Made by a program: the position numbers and the translations under genes
DNA from: Streptomyces sp. NBC_01571
Lineage (GTDB): Bacteria > Actinomycetota > Actinomycetes > Streptomycetales > Streptomycetaceae
Direction: 5' to 3'
NCBI RefSeq assembly: GCF_026339875.1
Contig: NZ_JAPEPZ010000001.1
Location: forward strand, 9,300,001 to 9,364,000
DNA: 64,000 bases
Notes under the pieces: model-generated
Seen by the model: the letters and a program-made list of their open reading frames with translations, nothing else
Told to the model about the DNA's origin: nothing
Database searches by the model: none
In this document: in pieces, positions 15,049 to 22,550 of the stretch
How positions within the stretch are numbered: the stretch's first letter is position 1
Layout: every line of letters starts with the position of its first letter

Positions 15049-15178
15049 GTCCCTGGGACAGCCGTCCGGTCGAGGAGACCCGGACGACGGTGTGCGTCCG
15101 GACGGCGGCCGGGACGTCGACCGCGGTCGGCACCGCGACGGCGCCGGCCGGAGCTCCGTGACCGCGCCCAGCTCGGGG

Positions 15179-15904
15179 TCAACGCCGGGTGAAGCGATAT
15201 CCGGCGTGGTGCAGGGCGCCGTCCTTGAACTCACCGAAGGCCCAGAAACCCAGGTCGTCCAGGTAGTCGATGCGCGTGCCGTCAATCCAGTAGCGGCCCT
15301 GATAGGCGCTCGGGCGGTCGCCGCGCGCCTCGTCGTAGCGTCCGTCGGGCAGCAGTTCCTGGCGTACGAAGTTGTTCTCCTCGACCCACATCCCCGTGAA
15401 CGGGTGTGCCGGGTCGAAGACGGGCGCTTCGTTCGGTATGGCGGCGGCGGTGGTTTCTTCCAGAGGCCGGCCGTTCCAGAGGCGGACCCGGCCTCCGGTG
15501 ACCAGGACGTCGAGATGCGTGCCTCGGGCCGGGACCGCGCCGACCGGGGTTCCGGGGGCGTCGGCCAGCTGGAGAACGGCGACGTCGGCGGCCTTGCCCG
15601 GAGTGAGAGTGCCGCTGTTGGCGGCCTCCGCGAAGTCGGTCGCGGCCGGCAGGACGACGGTGCCCGCACAATCGATGACGATCATGTTGTCGTCGCCCGC
15701 CGCCGTCAGCAGGCCAGGGCCGACTCCCACGATCAGTGAGCCGCCGATGAGGACGTCGGCTTTCTGCCAGTCGCCCATCAGCGGGTTTCCGGTGACGACC
15801 GCGCCGCCGGCCAGCAGGAGTGGCCGGCCCTGAGGGCTTCGCAACTCGCTCAGAACGGCGTCGTCGCGGCGCGGAGCCGCGGTCGTGGTGGTGGTGTCCG
15901 TCAT
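15179..15904 (-). CDS. Amidohydrolase shell without catalytic barrel, fused to an Atu4866 domain
   Basis: Start ATG 15904 follows AGAGGA; 241 residues. Residues about 25-95 (LLLAGGAVVTGNPLMGDW to VIDCAGTVVLPA) are the beta-sandwich start of an amidohydrolase. At the place where the metal-binding FxDxHxH and the whole TIM barrel should follow, the sequence jumps straight to SGTLTPGKAADVAVLQL, the C-terminal strand of the same beta-sandwich. About 250 residues are therefore missing and no metal ligand remains. Residues about 155-241 (MWVEENNFVRQELLPDGRYDEARG, then YQGRYWIDGTRIDYLDDLGFWAFGEF) form an Atu4866 domain. It sits downstream of a full amidohydrolase gene. Hydrolase activity is not expected; a binding or partner role is possible. 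Confidence 0.8.
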   Translation of the reverse strand: MTDTTTTTAAPRRDDAVLSELRSPQGRPLLLAGGAVVTGNPLMGDWQKADVLIGGSLIVGVGPGLLTAAGDDNMIVIDCAGTVVLPAATDFAEAANSGTLTPGKAADVAVLQLADAPGTPVGAVPARGTHLDVLVTGGRVRLWNGRPLEETTAAAIPNEAPVFDPAHPFTGMWVEENNFVRQELLPDGRYDEARGDRPSAYQGRYWIDGTRIDYLDDLGFWAFGEFKDGALHHAGYRFTRR

Positions 15905-16130
15905 GGTGGTTCCTCTGGTCGTCGGTGGGCCCGAGGCGCGGTCGACCTCAGGCCCCGCGGTCGGGGTCACGGCCGACGCGGTACGCGGCCAGGCCGTGCG
16001 GTTGCCGGGCGTACGTCATCCTTCTGCGCGGCCCGAAGGGCGCCGCGGCTCCGGGGCGTGGGCCGGTGCGAAGGCGCCCCGGGGTCCTGGCGACGCGAAG
16101 GGGCCGTCGGCGCTGAAGCCGAAGGGGCTC

Positions 16131-17528
16131 TCAGCCGATGGCGGAGGTGTTCAGGACGTACTCACGCGAGGCGTGCACCTGGCTGCGCAGAGCAGGCAGG
16201 TCGACGTCGAGAACCTGGCCGTTCCACTTCCGGGCGTCTCCGTTGATGAGGACGGCGGTGATGTTGCGGGCGTCCGAGCCCAACACGACCGTGGCGACAG
16301 GGTCGTTGAGAGGCATGTTGTTGAGGTCCTCGGCCCGGATGACCAGCAGGTCGGCCTTCTTGCCCGGGGTGAGTGAACCGGTCACCGCCTGGAGGCCGTT
16401 GGTGCGGGCCCCCTGCAGGGTGGCGAAGTCCAGCACATCGTGCGTGCTGATGCGTGAGGGCTGCTGGTCAGTGTGGTGGGCGGCGTTGACGGCGCGCATC
16501 CGCTGAATGGCGTGCAGGGCTCGCATCTGGGTGAACATGTCGCTCGACAGGGCCACTTCGACGTCGATGCTCAGTCCGGGCCGGATGCCGACGGCCAGGG
16601 CCTCGTCGACGGCGGGGATCGCGGTCTCCAGCCCGATCTGCGCGTCGGACGTGGGCGCGAGCGCCACGGTGGTGCCGGAGTCCCCCATCGCCTGCCACGC
16701 CTCGGCGCTGAGCCCCGTCGCGTGGATGAGGGTGACGTCCGGGCCGAGGATTCCTTCCTTGTTCCAGCGCAGCACGGCCCCGGACGACGCCATGCCGAAG
16801 ACGGCGTCGACGCTCACGCCCACCCCCAGATCCTCGGCGATTCGGGCCAGTTCAGGCCCGTAGGCGAGGCCGGGTCCGGCGATCTCGTCGGTCGCGAGGG
16901 CGGCCACCCGCAGGGTCAGCAGGTGGTCGTCGCTGGTGAAGAACTGGTTCTTGAGCCGGGTCAGGTCACCGGGCCACTGCCGGTCCCAGTCGCCGAAGTG
17001 CGGGCCCATGGAGGCGTGCACGCCGCGGATGCCGGTGTCGAGGAGGGCCTGGACGGCGGCGTCGGAGTGCTCGGAGCTGCGGGAGTTGTGGGAGAAGTCG
17101 AGCATGCAGGTGATGCCGCTGTCGATCGCGGTCAGAGCGGCCAGCCGGGTGCCGACATACATGTCCTGGGGTCGGTAGACAGGGGCGTAGCCGGCCAGGG
17201 TGGTCGTCACGTAGCCGCCGAGGTCGTCGACGTCCGGCATGATCCGGCGCAGTTGAGCTTCCCAGGCGTGCCGGTGGGTGTCCACGAAGCCGGGGGCGAG
17301 AATCGCGTCGGTGGCGTCGACGACCACGGCGCCGTCCGCTCCGAGATCGCGTCCGACGGCGGTGATCGTGCTGCCTTCGACGAGCAGCTCACCGCCGGAG
17401 AGGACTCCGAGTTCCGGATCCATCGTGACGATGGTCGCGCCGGTGAACAGGATGCGTCGCTGCGGGTCGGCGGACTGCCGCTGCAATTGGTCGAGCACGG
17501 CGGCACTGGTGGTGTCGTTGACGTTCAT
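16131..17528 (-). CDS. Amidohydrolase family protein (TrzN/AtzA-like chlorohydrolase type)
   Basis: Start ATG 17528 with AGAGGAC upstream; 465 residues, normal for the family. VDTHRHAWE (about residue 75) gives the HxH metal pair; further metal ligands are expected at DAVF-like and LIHATGL (about 270-290) positions, where a histidine is visible. SGSLTPGKKADLLVIRAEDLNN (about 392-413) is the conserved closing strand. The relatives deaminate or dechlorinate small heterocycles such as guanine, cytosine or triazine compounds; the substrate here is unknown. A second, barrel-less copy of the same fold follows 226 bp downstream on the same strand, so the two may act together. Confidence 0.86.
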   Translation of the reverse strand: MNVNDTTSAAVLDQLQRQSADPQRRILFTGATIVTMDPELGVLSGGELLVEGSTITAVGRDLGADGAVVVDATDAILAPGFVDTHRHAWEAQLRRIMPDVDDLGGYVTTTLAGYAPVYRPQDMYVGTRLAALTAIDSGITCMLDFSHNSRSSEHSDAAVQALLDTGIRGVHASMGPHFGDWDRQWPGDLTRLKNQFFTSDDHLLTLRVAALATDEIAGPGLAYGPELARIAEDLGVGVSVDAVFGMASSGAVLRWNKEGILGPDVTLIHATGLSAEAWQAMGDSGTTVALAPTSDAQIGLETAIPAVDEALAVGIRPGLSIDVEVALSSDMFTQMRALHAIQRMRAVNAAHHTDQQPSRISTHDVLDFATLQGARTNGLQAVTGSLTPGKKADLLVIRAEDLNNMPLNDPVATVVLGSDARNITAVLINGDARKWNGQVLDVDLPALRSQVHASREYVLNTSAIG

Positions 17529-17859
17529 GGGTGTCCTCTTCCTCGCCCAGAGGCGCGGTGGGCTTGTGCGCATCGGCTTGCGGACACCAGCGTCGACCGG
17601 GCTCACCGGGGTAGCCAGGCCGCGGTTTCCCCGGGTGCCGCACACCCACCTTCGCTGCGGGCGGGGGGCAGCCGGGGGGATCGAGGGCACGAGTCGCCGC
17701 GACGGATGACGTGGGATTCGATCAGCCGGACCGCCTTCTCGACTGGGCGAGATGCCCCCCCCACACCTCGCGGACCTCGCCTACGGATGCGCTTCCTCAG
17801 GCGCTTCAGGGGCGGGGTGAGCCACCTGGTGCCCTGTCACAGGGCGGACGGCGCGTCCC
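17529..17859. other. Non-coding stretch ahead of the amidohydrolase gene
   Basis: 331 bp between the amidohydrolase start (reading left) and the stop of the next leftward gene. Beyond the amidohydrolase Shine-Dalgarno I see no convincing gene, palindrome or strong hairpin. The promoter of the amidohydrolase presumably lies here. Confidence 0.5.
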
Positions 17860-18255
17860 TCACTGCTGGACCCGGCACCGCCGGTCCGCCAGTGCTCGGG
17901 TCAGTTCGGCGTCGTACTGATCGGCGTCGAAAGAGAACGCTGGGGGCCGCACCGTGTCAACGGGCACCTGCCAATCCGACCACTCCACGATCCCGCCGTG
18001 ACGCTGCACGAACACGGACAGGAAGCCACAGCACCCACCCGTGCACTCGGGCTCGCCCAGCACGACACGTCGCCCCCCGCCGGTCGCCCAGAGGGGGCCG
18101 TGACCGTCAGAGGGGAGCGCATCCTCGGCAAACGGGCCGTGGCCTCCCTCTCCGGCCGCCTCTGCCACCACGTCCTCGCCGTCGAGCCGGAACCGCAACT
18201 GGGCAGCCCACCGCCGGCCCGGCGGCAGCACACTGACCTCGAACCGATTGAACAC
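17860..18255 (-). CDS. Conserved hypothetical protein with CxGGCCG cysteine cluster
   Basis: A 131-residue protein from GTG 18255. It opens with a beta-strand region (FEVSVLPPGRRWAAQLRFRLDGEDV), then has a short cysteine motif ECTGGCCGF at about residue 70-78, an aromatic VEWSDWQVP, and a final helix (DADQYDAELTRALADRR). I recognise no named domain. The cysteine triplet could bind metal or an iron-sulfur centre, but that is speculation. Codon use and length fit a real streptomycete gene. A GNAT acetyltransferase gene lies 128 bp upstream on the same strand. Confidence 0.7.
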   Translation of the reverse strand: MFNRFEVSVLPPGRRWAAQLRFRLDGEDVVAEAAGEGGHGPFAEDALPSDGHGPLWATGGGRRVVLGEPECTGGCCGFLSVFVQRHGGIVEWSDWQVPVDTVRPPAFSFDADQYDAELTRALADRRCRVQQ

Positions 18256-18383
18256 CCGAGCACCCTACGGGCACTGGCCGGCACGGGTCTTTTCCCGCGA
18301 CCGGGCGTGGGCGTCCGGCCACCTACCAGTCGCGAACGGTGCCTTGCGGCATCAGGGTGTTCTCCTGAGCGGCGCCTCGGGAC

Positions 18384-18932
18384 TCAGGTCTCGGGAAGCG
18401 ACGGATCGGGTGTCCAGGGGTTCGGCGCGGTGATGGACCAGCGTTCGTGGTCCCGCCAGTCCCCGTCGATGTAGAGGTAGGCGGGAGAAACCCCTTCGTG
18501 GCGGAAGCCCAGCCGCTGGACCAGGGCCAGGGACGCCTTGTTCGCGGGCTGAATGCTGGCCTCCAGCCGGTGGAGTCGCAGGTCGGTGAATGCGTGCTGG
18601 AGGGTGATGGTGAGCCCCTCGGTCATGTAACCCAGTCCTGCGGACGGGGCGAAGGCCGCGTAGCCGAGGGACGCGCCCTGGTAGCGGCCTCGGATGATCG
18701 AGTTGATGTTGACCATGCCGGCGGCCGCGCCGGTCTCCGCGACGCGGACCAGGAAGCCCAGGTTGGTGCCGTCGTCGAAGCGGCGCATCCAGTCCTGGAA
18801 CTCCTCAGCGGTTCCGGGTAGTTGCATCCACGGCAGGTGCAGCCCGGTGCTGGCCCGTACGAGCATGCAGAACTCGTCCTGGTCGGCGTGGGTGAGCGGG
18901 TGCAGTTCGACCCGTGACGGCATCTTGAGCAT
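18384..18932 (-). CDS. GNAT family N-acetyltransferase (RimJ/RimL-like)
   Basis: A 182-residue protein. The central block AAGMVNINSIIRGRYQGASLGYAAF is the GNAT beta-strand core, SAGLGYMTEGLTITLQHAF (about residues 101-119) the acetyl-CoA-binding loop in its RimL-like form (the usual GxGYxTE), and LHRLEASIQPANKASLALVQRLGFRHEG (about 126-153) the C-terminal signature with the NxxS motif. These enzymes acetylate N-termini of ribosomal proteins or small molecules; the target is unknown. ATG 18932 and ATG 18923 (three codons later) are both possible starts, neither with a strong ribosome site. Confidence 0.88.
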   Translation of the reverse strand: MLKMPSRVELHPLTHADQDEFCMLVRASTGLHLPWMQLPGTAEEFQDWMRRFDDGTNLGFLVRVAETGAAAGMVNINSIIRGRYQGASLGYAAFAPSAGLGYMTEGLTITLQHAFTDLRLHRLEASIQPANKASLALVQRLGFRHEGVSPAYLYIDGDWRDHERWSITAPNPWTPDPSLPET

Positions 18933-19203
18933 GCACCAACATTAGGGCCTGGAAGCAGTGGGCCCCCTAGTGATCCACCAGCGGGAAGATCTTGCAGCAC
19001 CCGGCCGTGGCCACTCGCAATGACAAGCGCCGCCGCGTTCACCTCGGCACCGCGACCGCGGCAGCCCCCATCATCCGACTGCGGACATGGCCGGCCGGAC
19101 ATGAATCAGGGACTGTCGTCATTCCTTGGCCAACGACCCCCGGGTTCAGGGCTGGTCGGGTCCTGGGAGGTCGGCAGTCAGAGGGGTGTGTCAGAGTCTG
19201 CGC

Positions 19204-20274
19204 ATGCTGGAGATCGCGGTGAAGACGGAGAACTGGGAGCGGCACGTCCGTGTGTCCGCCGAGGAGCTGGCCGGGCTGGTCCGGCGAATCGGTGGTGACG
19301 GTGACCGGTTCCTGGTGGTCCAGCGGATACCCGACCTGCCTGACGTCTTCGCCCAGGTCTGGCACAAGGCCGGTGGTGACTACACGCTGGAGTACCGGGA
19401 CGGTGCCGCCGACCGACACTTCCAGGCGACGGTCGGCGGGTCCGAAGCCGTGATCGCGGCGATTACCGGCTGGGCCCGCCGGGAGGCCGGTTGGGAGGGT
19501 GGTCTGGCTTGGTCGCTGCTGGACATGGGGCCCGCCCGCGAAGTTGGCCGTCGTGAGGACGGGGCCGAACACGGCGCCGGGAAACACGGTGGTCAGTTCG
19601 GTGGGGCCCGCGTGACTCTCCATGAAGTCCCACGCCGCCCGTTCGGCGAGCGTCTTGGAGCTCATGCCGTCGAGGTTAGAACGCCTGAAAGCCCTGCGAC
19701 GGGCCGAAAGGGGGGTGCGCTTCTCCCAGGATTTCCGGCCCCCGTGGAGCCCGTCGCCACCGTGGGCTGCCCGCCGATTTCTGACTACCGGCACCGGCAT
19801 GATCGTGCGATGCGGGCGCGTCCGCCGTCCGGCCCAGTCCATAACAGCCCGGTGCTGAACGGGACCCTCCGCGCCATGTCCGGCATCCCGCGGATCGGAC
19901 TGGAGATCGTGGACGTCCGCGATCTCGTGGACATCCACATCAGGGCGATGACGTCGCCGGACGCCGCCGGCCAACGCTTCCTCGCCACCGGCGAGTTCAC
20001 CTGGATGACCGAGATGGCCCGCATCCTGCGGGACGGCCTCGGAGCCGACGGCCGCCGGGTCTCCACCCGGCAGGTCCCGGACTTCGTGGTCCGGCTCGCG
20101 GCCCGGTTCCGGGACCGGTCGCTGCGCGAGATCACGCCGGCCCTCGGCCGCCGCAACCGTCACAGCACGGAGAAGGCCGGGCGGGTCCTCGGCTGGCAGC
20201 CCCGGCCCGCCCGCGAGACCGTACTGGACTGCGTCAGAAGCCTCATCGAGCACGGCGCCGTCCAGCACATCTGA
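19204..20274 (+). CDS. Chimeric open frame: Imm1-like protein running into epimerase debris
   Basis: From ATG 19204 the first 110 or so residues (MLEIAVKTENWERHV, then DVFAQVWHKAGGDYTLEYRDGAADRHF and WARREAGWEGGLAW) look like an intact start of a small streptomycete family resembling immunity proteins of the Imm1 type. At about 19530, after SLLDM, similarity ends. The frame then crosses an inverted piece of an epimerase gene and reads in frame into the C-terminal part of an epimerase from about 19846. The expected family length is about 140-150 residues, so the Imm1-like protein has lost its own end. Whether the 356-residue product is made is unclear. Confidence 0.55.
   Translation: MLEIAVKTENWERHVRVSAEELAGLVRRIGGDGDRFLVVQRIPDLPDVFAQVWHKAGGDYTLEYRDGAADRHFQATVGGSEAVIAAITGWARREAGWEGGLAWSLLDMGPAREVGRREDGAEHGAGKHGGQFGGARVTLHEVPRRPFGERLGAHAVEVRTPESPATGRKGGALLPGFPAPVEPVATVGCPPISDYRHRHDRAMRARPPSGPVHNSPVLNGTLRAMSGIPRIGLEIVDVRDLVDIHIRAMTSPDAAGQRFLATGEFTWMTEMARILRDGLGADGRRVSTRQVPDFVVRLAARFRDRSLREITPALGRRNRHSTEKAGRVLGWQPRPARETVLDCVRSLIEHGAVQHI
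19526..19664 (-). pseudogene. Middle fragment of an NAD-dependent epimerase, inverted
   Basis: On the minus strand from 19664 the codons read MSSKTLAERAAWDF, then ELTTVFPGAVFGPVLTTAN, ending near FAGGP. This is the segment after the catalytic tyrosine of dihydroflavonol-reductase-like epimerases, with the SKTLAE lysine and the TTVNPxxVFGPV core. It has no start or N-terminal Rossmann loop and points opposite to the C-terminal fragment that follows. Confidence 0.7.
19846..20274 (+). pseudogene. C-terminal fragment of an NAD-dependent epimerase
   Basis: From about codon SPVLNGTLRAMSGIP the plus strand encodes IVDVRDLVDIHIRAMTSPDAAG, then RFLATGEFTWMTEMARILRDGL and RRNRHSTEKAGRVLGWQPRP, the usual C-terminal half of dihydroflavonol-4-reductase-like epimerases. 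The NAD loop and active site are absent. It belongs with the inverted fragment at 19526-19664 and must derive from one ancestral gene broken by inversion and deletion. Confidence 0.75.
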
Positions 20275-20335
20275 GCGCCGGGCCCCGTCCGACCGCTCGG
20301 CGGAGGTGACGCCGGAGCCGCGGACACCCGGAGCG

Positions 20336-20363
20336 CCGCGCGGACGCGATCCCTGCCGCGCGG
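20336..20363. terminator. GC-rich hairpin between convergent genes
   Basis: CCGCGCGG occurs at 20336-20343 and 20356-20363; the octamer is self-complementary, so the two copies can pair in a stem with a 12-base loop. It lies between the epimerase fragment and the 84-residue gene, which converge. Confidence 0.4.
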
Positions 20364-20393
20364 TCACGGTTCGTCCCCCCCCGTGCGGTGAGG

Positions 20394-20648
20394 TTACGCG
20401 GGGCCGGGGGCCGGTCCCTCGTCGGTGAGACGGTCGTAGAGCCAGCCGCAGGCCCGGGCCTCCTCGGTGAACCGTTCGAAGACCTCGCGCCGTCCCCGCT
20501 CGTGGACGCCCACCACCCACTCCCCGTCACGTTCCTCGAGGAAGTAGCGGTCCGCCGCACGGTGGTCGCCGGGGCAGTCCGGGATCTCGTAGTACGCGGA
20601 GGGGACCCCGGCCGCCCGTAGGGCCTGGCACAGCTCGAACCGGTCCAT
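20394..20648 (-). CDS. Small acidic protein, candidate immunity partner of the TNT toxin
   Basis: An 84-residue protein from ATG 20648 (MDRFELCQALRAAGVPSAYYEI, then DRYFLEERDGEWVVGVHERGRREVFERF and ARACGWLYDRLTDEG). I know no named domain. It looks like a compact alpha/beta fold with an acidic surface, no signal peptide, and would stay in the cytoplasm. It lies immediately downstream of a secreted TNT-type NAD glycohydrolase on the same strand. Small acidic cytosolic proteins in that position are often antitoxins. Against a simple operon, a perfect 16-bp hairpin lies between the genes and no clear Shine-Dalgarno precedes the ATG. Confidence 0.68.
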   Translation of the reverse strand: MDRFELCQALRAAGVPSAYYEIPDCPGDHRAADRYFLEERDGEWVVGVHERGRREVFERFTEEARACGWLYDRLTDEGPAPGPA

Positions 20649-20668
20649 GGCGCCAGTCTTTCATCAGG

Positions 20669-20707
20669 GCTGAAGCCGGGCCCGACATGTCCGGGCCCGG
20701 CTTCAGC
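20669..20707 (-). terminator. Perfect 16-bp hairpin between TNT toxin gene and small downstream gene
   Basis: GCTGAAGCCGGGCCCG (20669-20684) is the exact reverse complement of 20692-20707, with a 7-base loop. It follows the TNT stop by about 30 bases and ends 20 bases before the next ATG. It should terminate or attenuate transcription leaving the toxin gene. Confidence 0.8.
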
Positions 20708-20737
20708 GGGATCGTGCGCGATTGCGGGAGGGCGGGA

Positions 20738-21544
20738 CTACTTGATGACGCGCACCAGGGTGCCGTTGCGCACCAGGTCCCCCACCGTGGTACGCGGGAT
20801 GCCGGGACAGAACTGACTCGACGTCACGTACTGGGTGCCGAGGCCCGGCTGCTCGAACCCGGGGGCGGTCTTTCCCGCACACACCGTCACGTCCTTGGCC
20901 ACCTTGTACACGTGGTAGTCGTACGGGTAGCGCGGATCCATGGTGTTGAGGCTCGACGGCGGGATCGACCGCTTCCCGTACTTGGTGCCCGCCGGGGCGA
21001 GGAACCGGCCCGCCTCGGCGCCGAACCGGTCCACCTTCAGGCCCGCGTGGAGCACGAGAGGAGCGGCGAGCACCGTCTGGTTCCTGTGCGTGTAACCGTC
21101 GTCCGGCGGGTAACGCCAGTCGCCCTGGCCCGAGTCGGCGGAGGGGTCCCACCACCGGTTCAGGAACCGCACGGCGGTGAGGCCGCCGAGCCGGTCGTAC
21201 CGGTGGAGGATGTGCCCCAGCGCTCCCTGCGTCGGCAGCCACTTGGGGCCCAGCCGCCAGTCACCGCAGAAGAAGTAGGGGCGCAGGGCCGGAGCGATGG
21301 GAGCGGGCACCAGCCCCCTGCACACCCACGGCTGGACGGGCCCGCCGACAGTGGCCTTCGGCAGCGCGGACGAACGCGCCACTCCCGGAGCCGGTTTGAC
21401 GGGCCAGGCGTGCGCGGCAGCACCTGGACGGCCGCTGTCCCGGTCCGCGGGCGCCGCGGACGACGAGACGGAAGCGCCCAGCACCAGGGAGCCTGCCAGG
21501 CCTCCCACCGCCGCCAGGCTCGCACACCAATGTGACGATCTCAC
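20738..21544 (-). CDS. Secreted TNT-domain protein (NAD+ glycohydrolase toxin family)
   Basis: GTG 21544 lies 4 bases after a perfect AGGAGG, so the frame upstream of it is ignored. The 268-residue product begins with a Sec signal (hydrophobic AAVGGLAGSLVLGASV, about residues 9-24, cut near SSAAPA). A Cys-containing spacer (WVCRGL, YFFCGDWRLG) follows. The last 130 residues are a TNT domain: WRYPPDDGYTH, LKVDRFGAEAGRFLAPAGT, SIPPSSLNT, then PGFEQPGLGTQYV and VGDLVRNGTLVRV. TNT of Mycobacterium tuberculosis destroys NAD+; its key Arg and Gln correspond here to the R of DRFG and the Q of FEQPG. Target cell is unknown; a competitor or a eukaryote are both possible. Confidence 0.87.
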   Translation of the reverse strand: MRSSHWCASLAAVGGLAGSLVLGASVSSSAAPADRDSGRPGAAAHAWPVKPAPGVARSSALPKATVGGPVQPWVCRGLVPAPIAPALRPYFFCGDWRLGPKWLPTQGALGHILHRYDRLGGLTAVRFLNRWWDPSADSGQGDWRYPPDDGYTHRNQTVLAAPLVLHAGLKVDRFGAEAGRFLAPAGTKYGKRSIPPSSLNTMDPRYPYDYHVYKVAKDVTVCAGKTAPGFEQPGLGTQYVTSSQFCPGIPRTTVGDLVRNGTLVRVIK

Positions 21545-21807
21545 CAAACCTCCTGCGGGAACGTGTGTCCGGAACACGCCGCCGCGCGCCCTGGAAAGGC
21601 GTCGTGGGGCGACCGGAATGTCGGGACTCACACAAGCCAAAGGGATCCGGCCGAGCGAGTGGACGTGCCGAAGCGCGTCCGAACGGGTCCGTGGCTTCAT
21701 CCCGTTGCGTCATCGCCGACCCGTCCGGCCACACCGACCGGCGCCGGAGCGGGAGGTCCGGACCCGTCCTACTGCCCCCGGGCCACCACGCCTCTCCGCG
21801 CCGCACC

Positions 21808-22113
21808 TCAGGGAGCGGGGACGGCGGTGGGCGGCCACACTCCCGGTGCCAGCACGCCGAGTGCCCAGGCGCGGGCGACCAGTTCCGTACGGTTGGCGGC
21901 TCCCCAGTGCTCGGACAGGAGCCGCGGGTGCTAGTTGACGCCGTCCACGGTCAGGCCCGTCTCCCGGGCGGCCCGCGCGGTGGTCGCGCCCCCGGCGAGC
22001 AGTTCCAGGACGCGCGCCTCGGCCGTGGAGGCCCACGGTTCGGTCGGCCGCCGCGCGCCGGGGCACTCCCGACGGTGCGGTGAGCGGCTGACAGGGGTTC
22101 CGGCCGTGACCAC
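21808..22113 (-). pseudogene. LuxR-type helix-turn-helix gene with in-frame stop
   Basis: From GTG 22113 the minus strand encodes STAEARVLELLAGGATTARAA and ETGLTVDGVN, then a TAG (21931-21933), then in the same frame RLLSEHWGAANRTELVARAWALG and LAPGVWPPTAVPAP to a TGA at 21808-21810. In relatives the stop position is a tyrosine (VNYHL), so one base change, TAC/TAT to TAG, cut the recognition helix off. The intact protein would be about 101 residues. Confidence 0.75.
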
Positions 22114-22135
22114 GCCGCGCGGCTCGATCCGGCGG

Positions 22136-22420
22136 TCAGCGCACCCGCGTCTCCCACACACGGGCGGGGACGACGAGCGGGCCGCCGGTGACCGGGTCGG
22201 GGACGACGACACAGGAGAGACCGAAGACGTCCTGGACCAGGTCGGCGGTGACGACCTCGGTCGGCGGTCCCTGGGCGACGATGCGGCCCGCTTTCATGGC
22301 AACGAGGTGATCGGCGTAACGGGCGGCCTGGTTGAGGTCGTGGAGGACGGCGACGACGGTGCGGCCGCGCTCGTGGTTGAGCCGGCGGACGAGGTCCAGG
22401 ACCTCCACCTGGTGCGCGAC
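22136..22420 (-). pseudogene. C-terminal remnant of a siderophore ABC-transporter ATPase (FecE type)
   Basis: The frame encodes HQVEVLDLVRRLNHERGRTVV, AVLHDLNQAARYADHLVAMKAGRI and VVTADLVQDVFGLSCVVVPDP to the TGA at 22136. This is the last third of FecE/FepC-type ATPases, including the switch histidine of VLHDLNQ. Walker A, the Q-loop, the ABC signature and Walker B are all missing: similarity begins abruptly near 22420 after unrelated sequence. It cannot be functional. Confidence 0.8.
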
Positions 22421-22550
22421 GGGCCTCGCACAGCGCCCGGGTGCCCGGGCGCACCGTCCTGCCGGGGAGCGCACGGCGGTGGATTGGTCCGGCCCGCCAC
22501 CCGGGAATTGGCCCCCACGGCCGGGGCGCCGGGTGCGTAGGGTCGGGATC

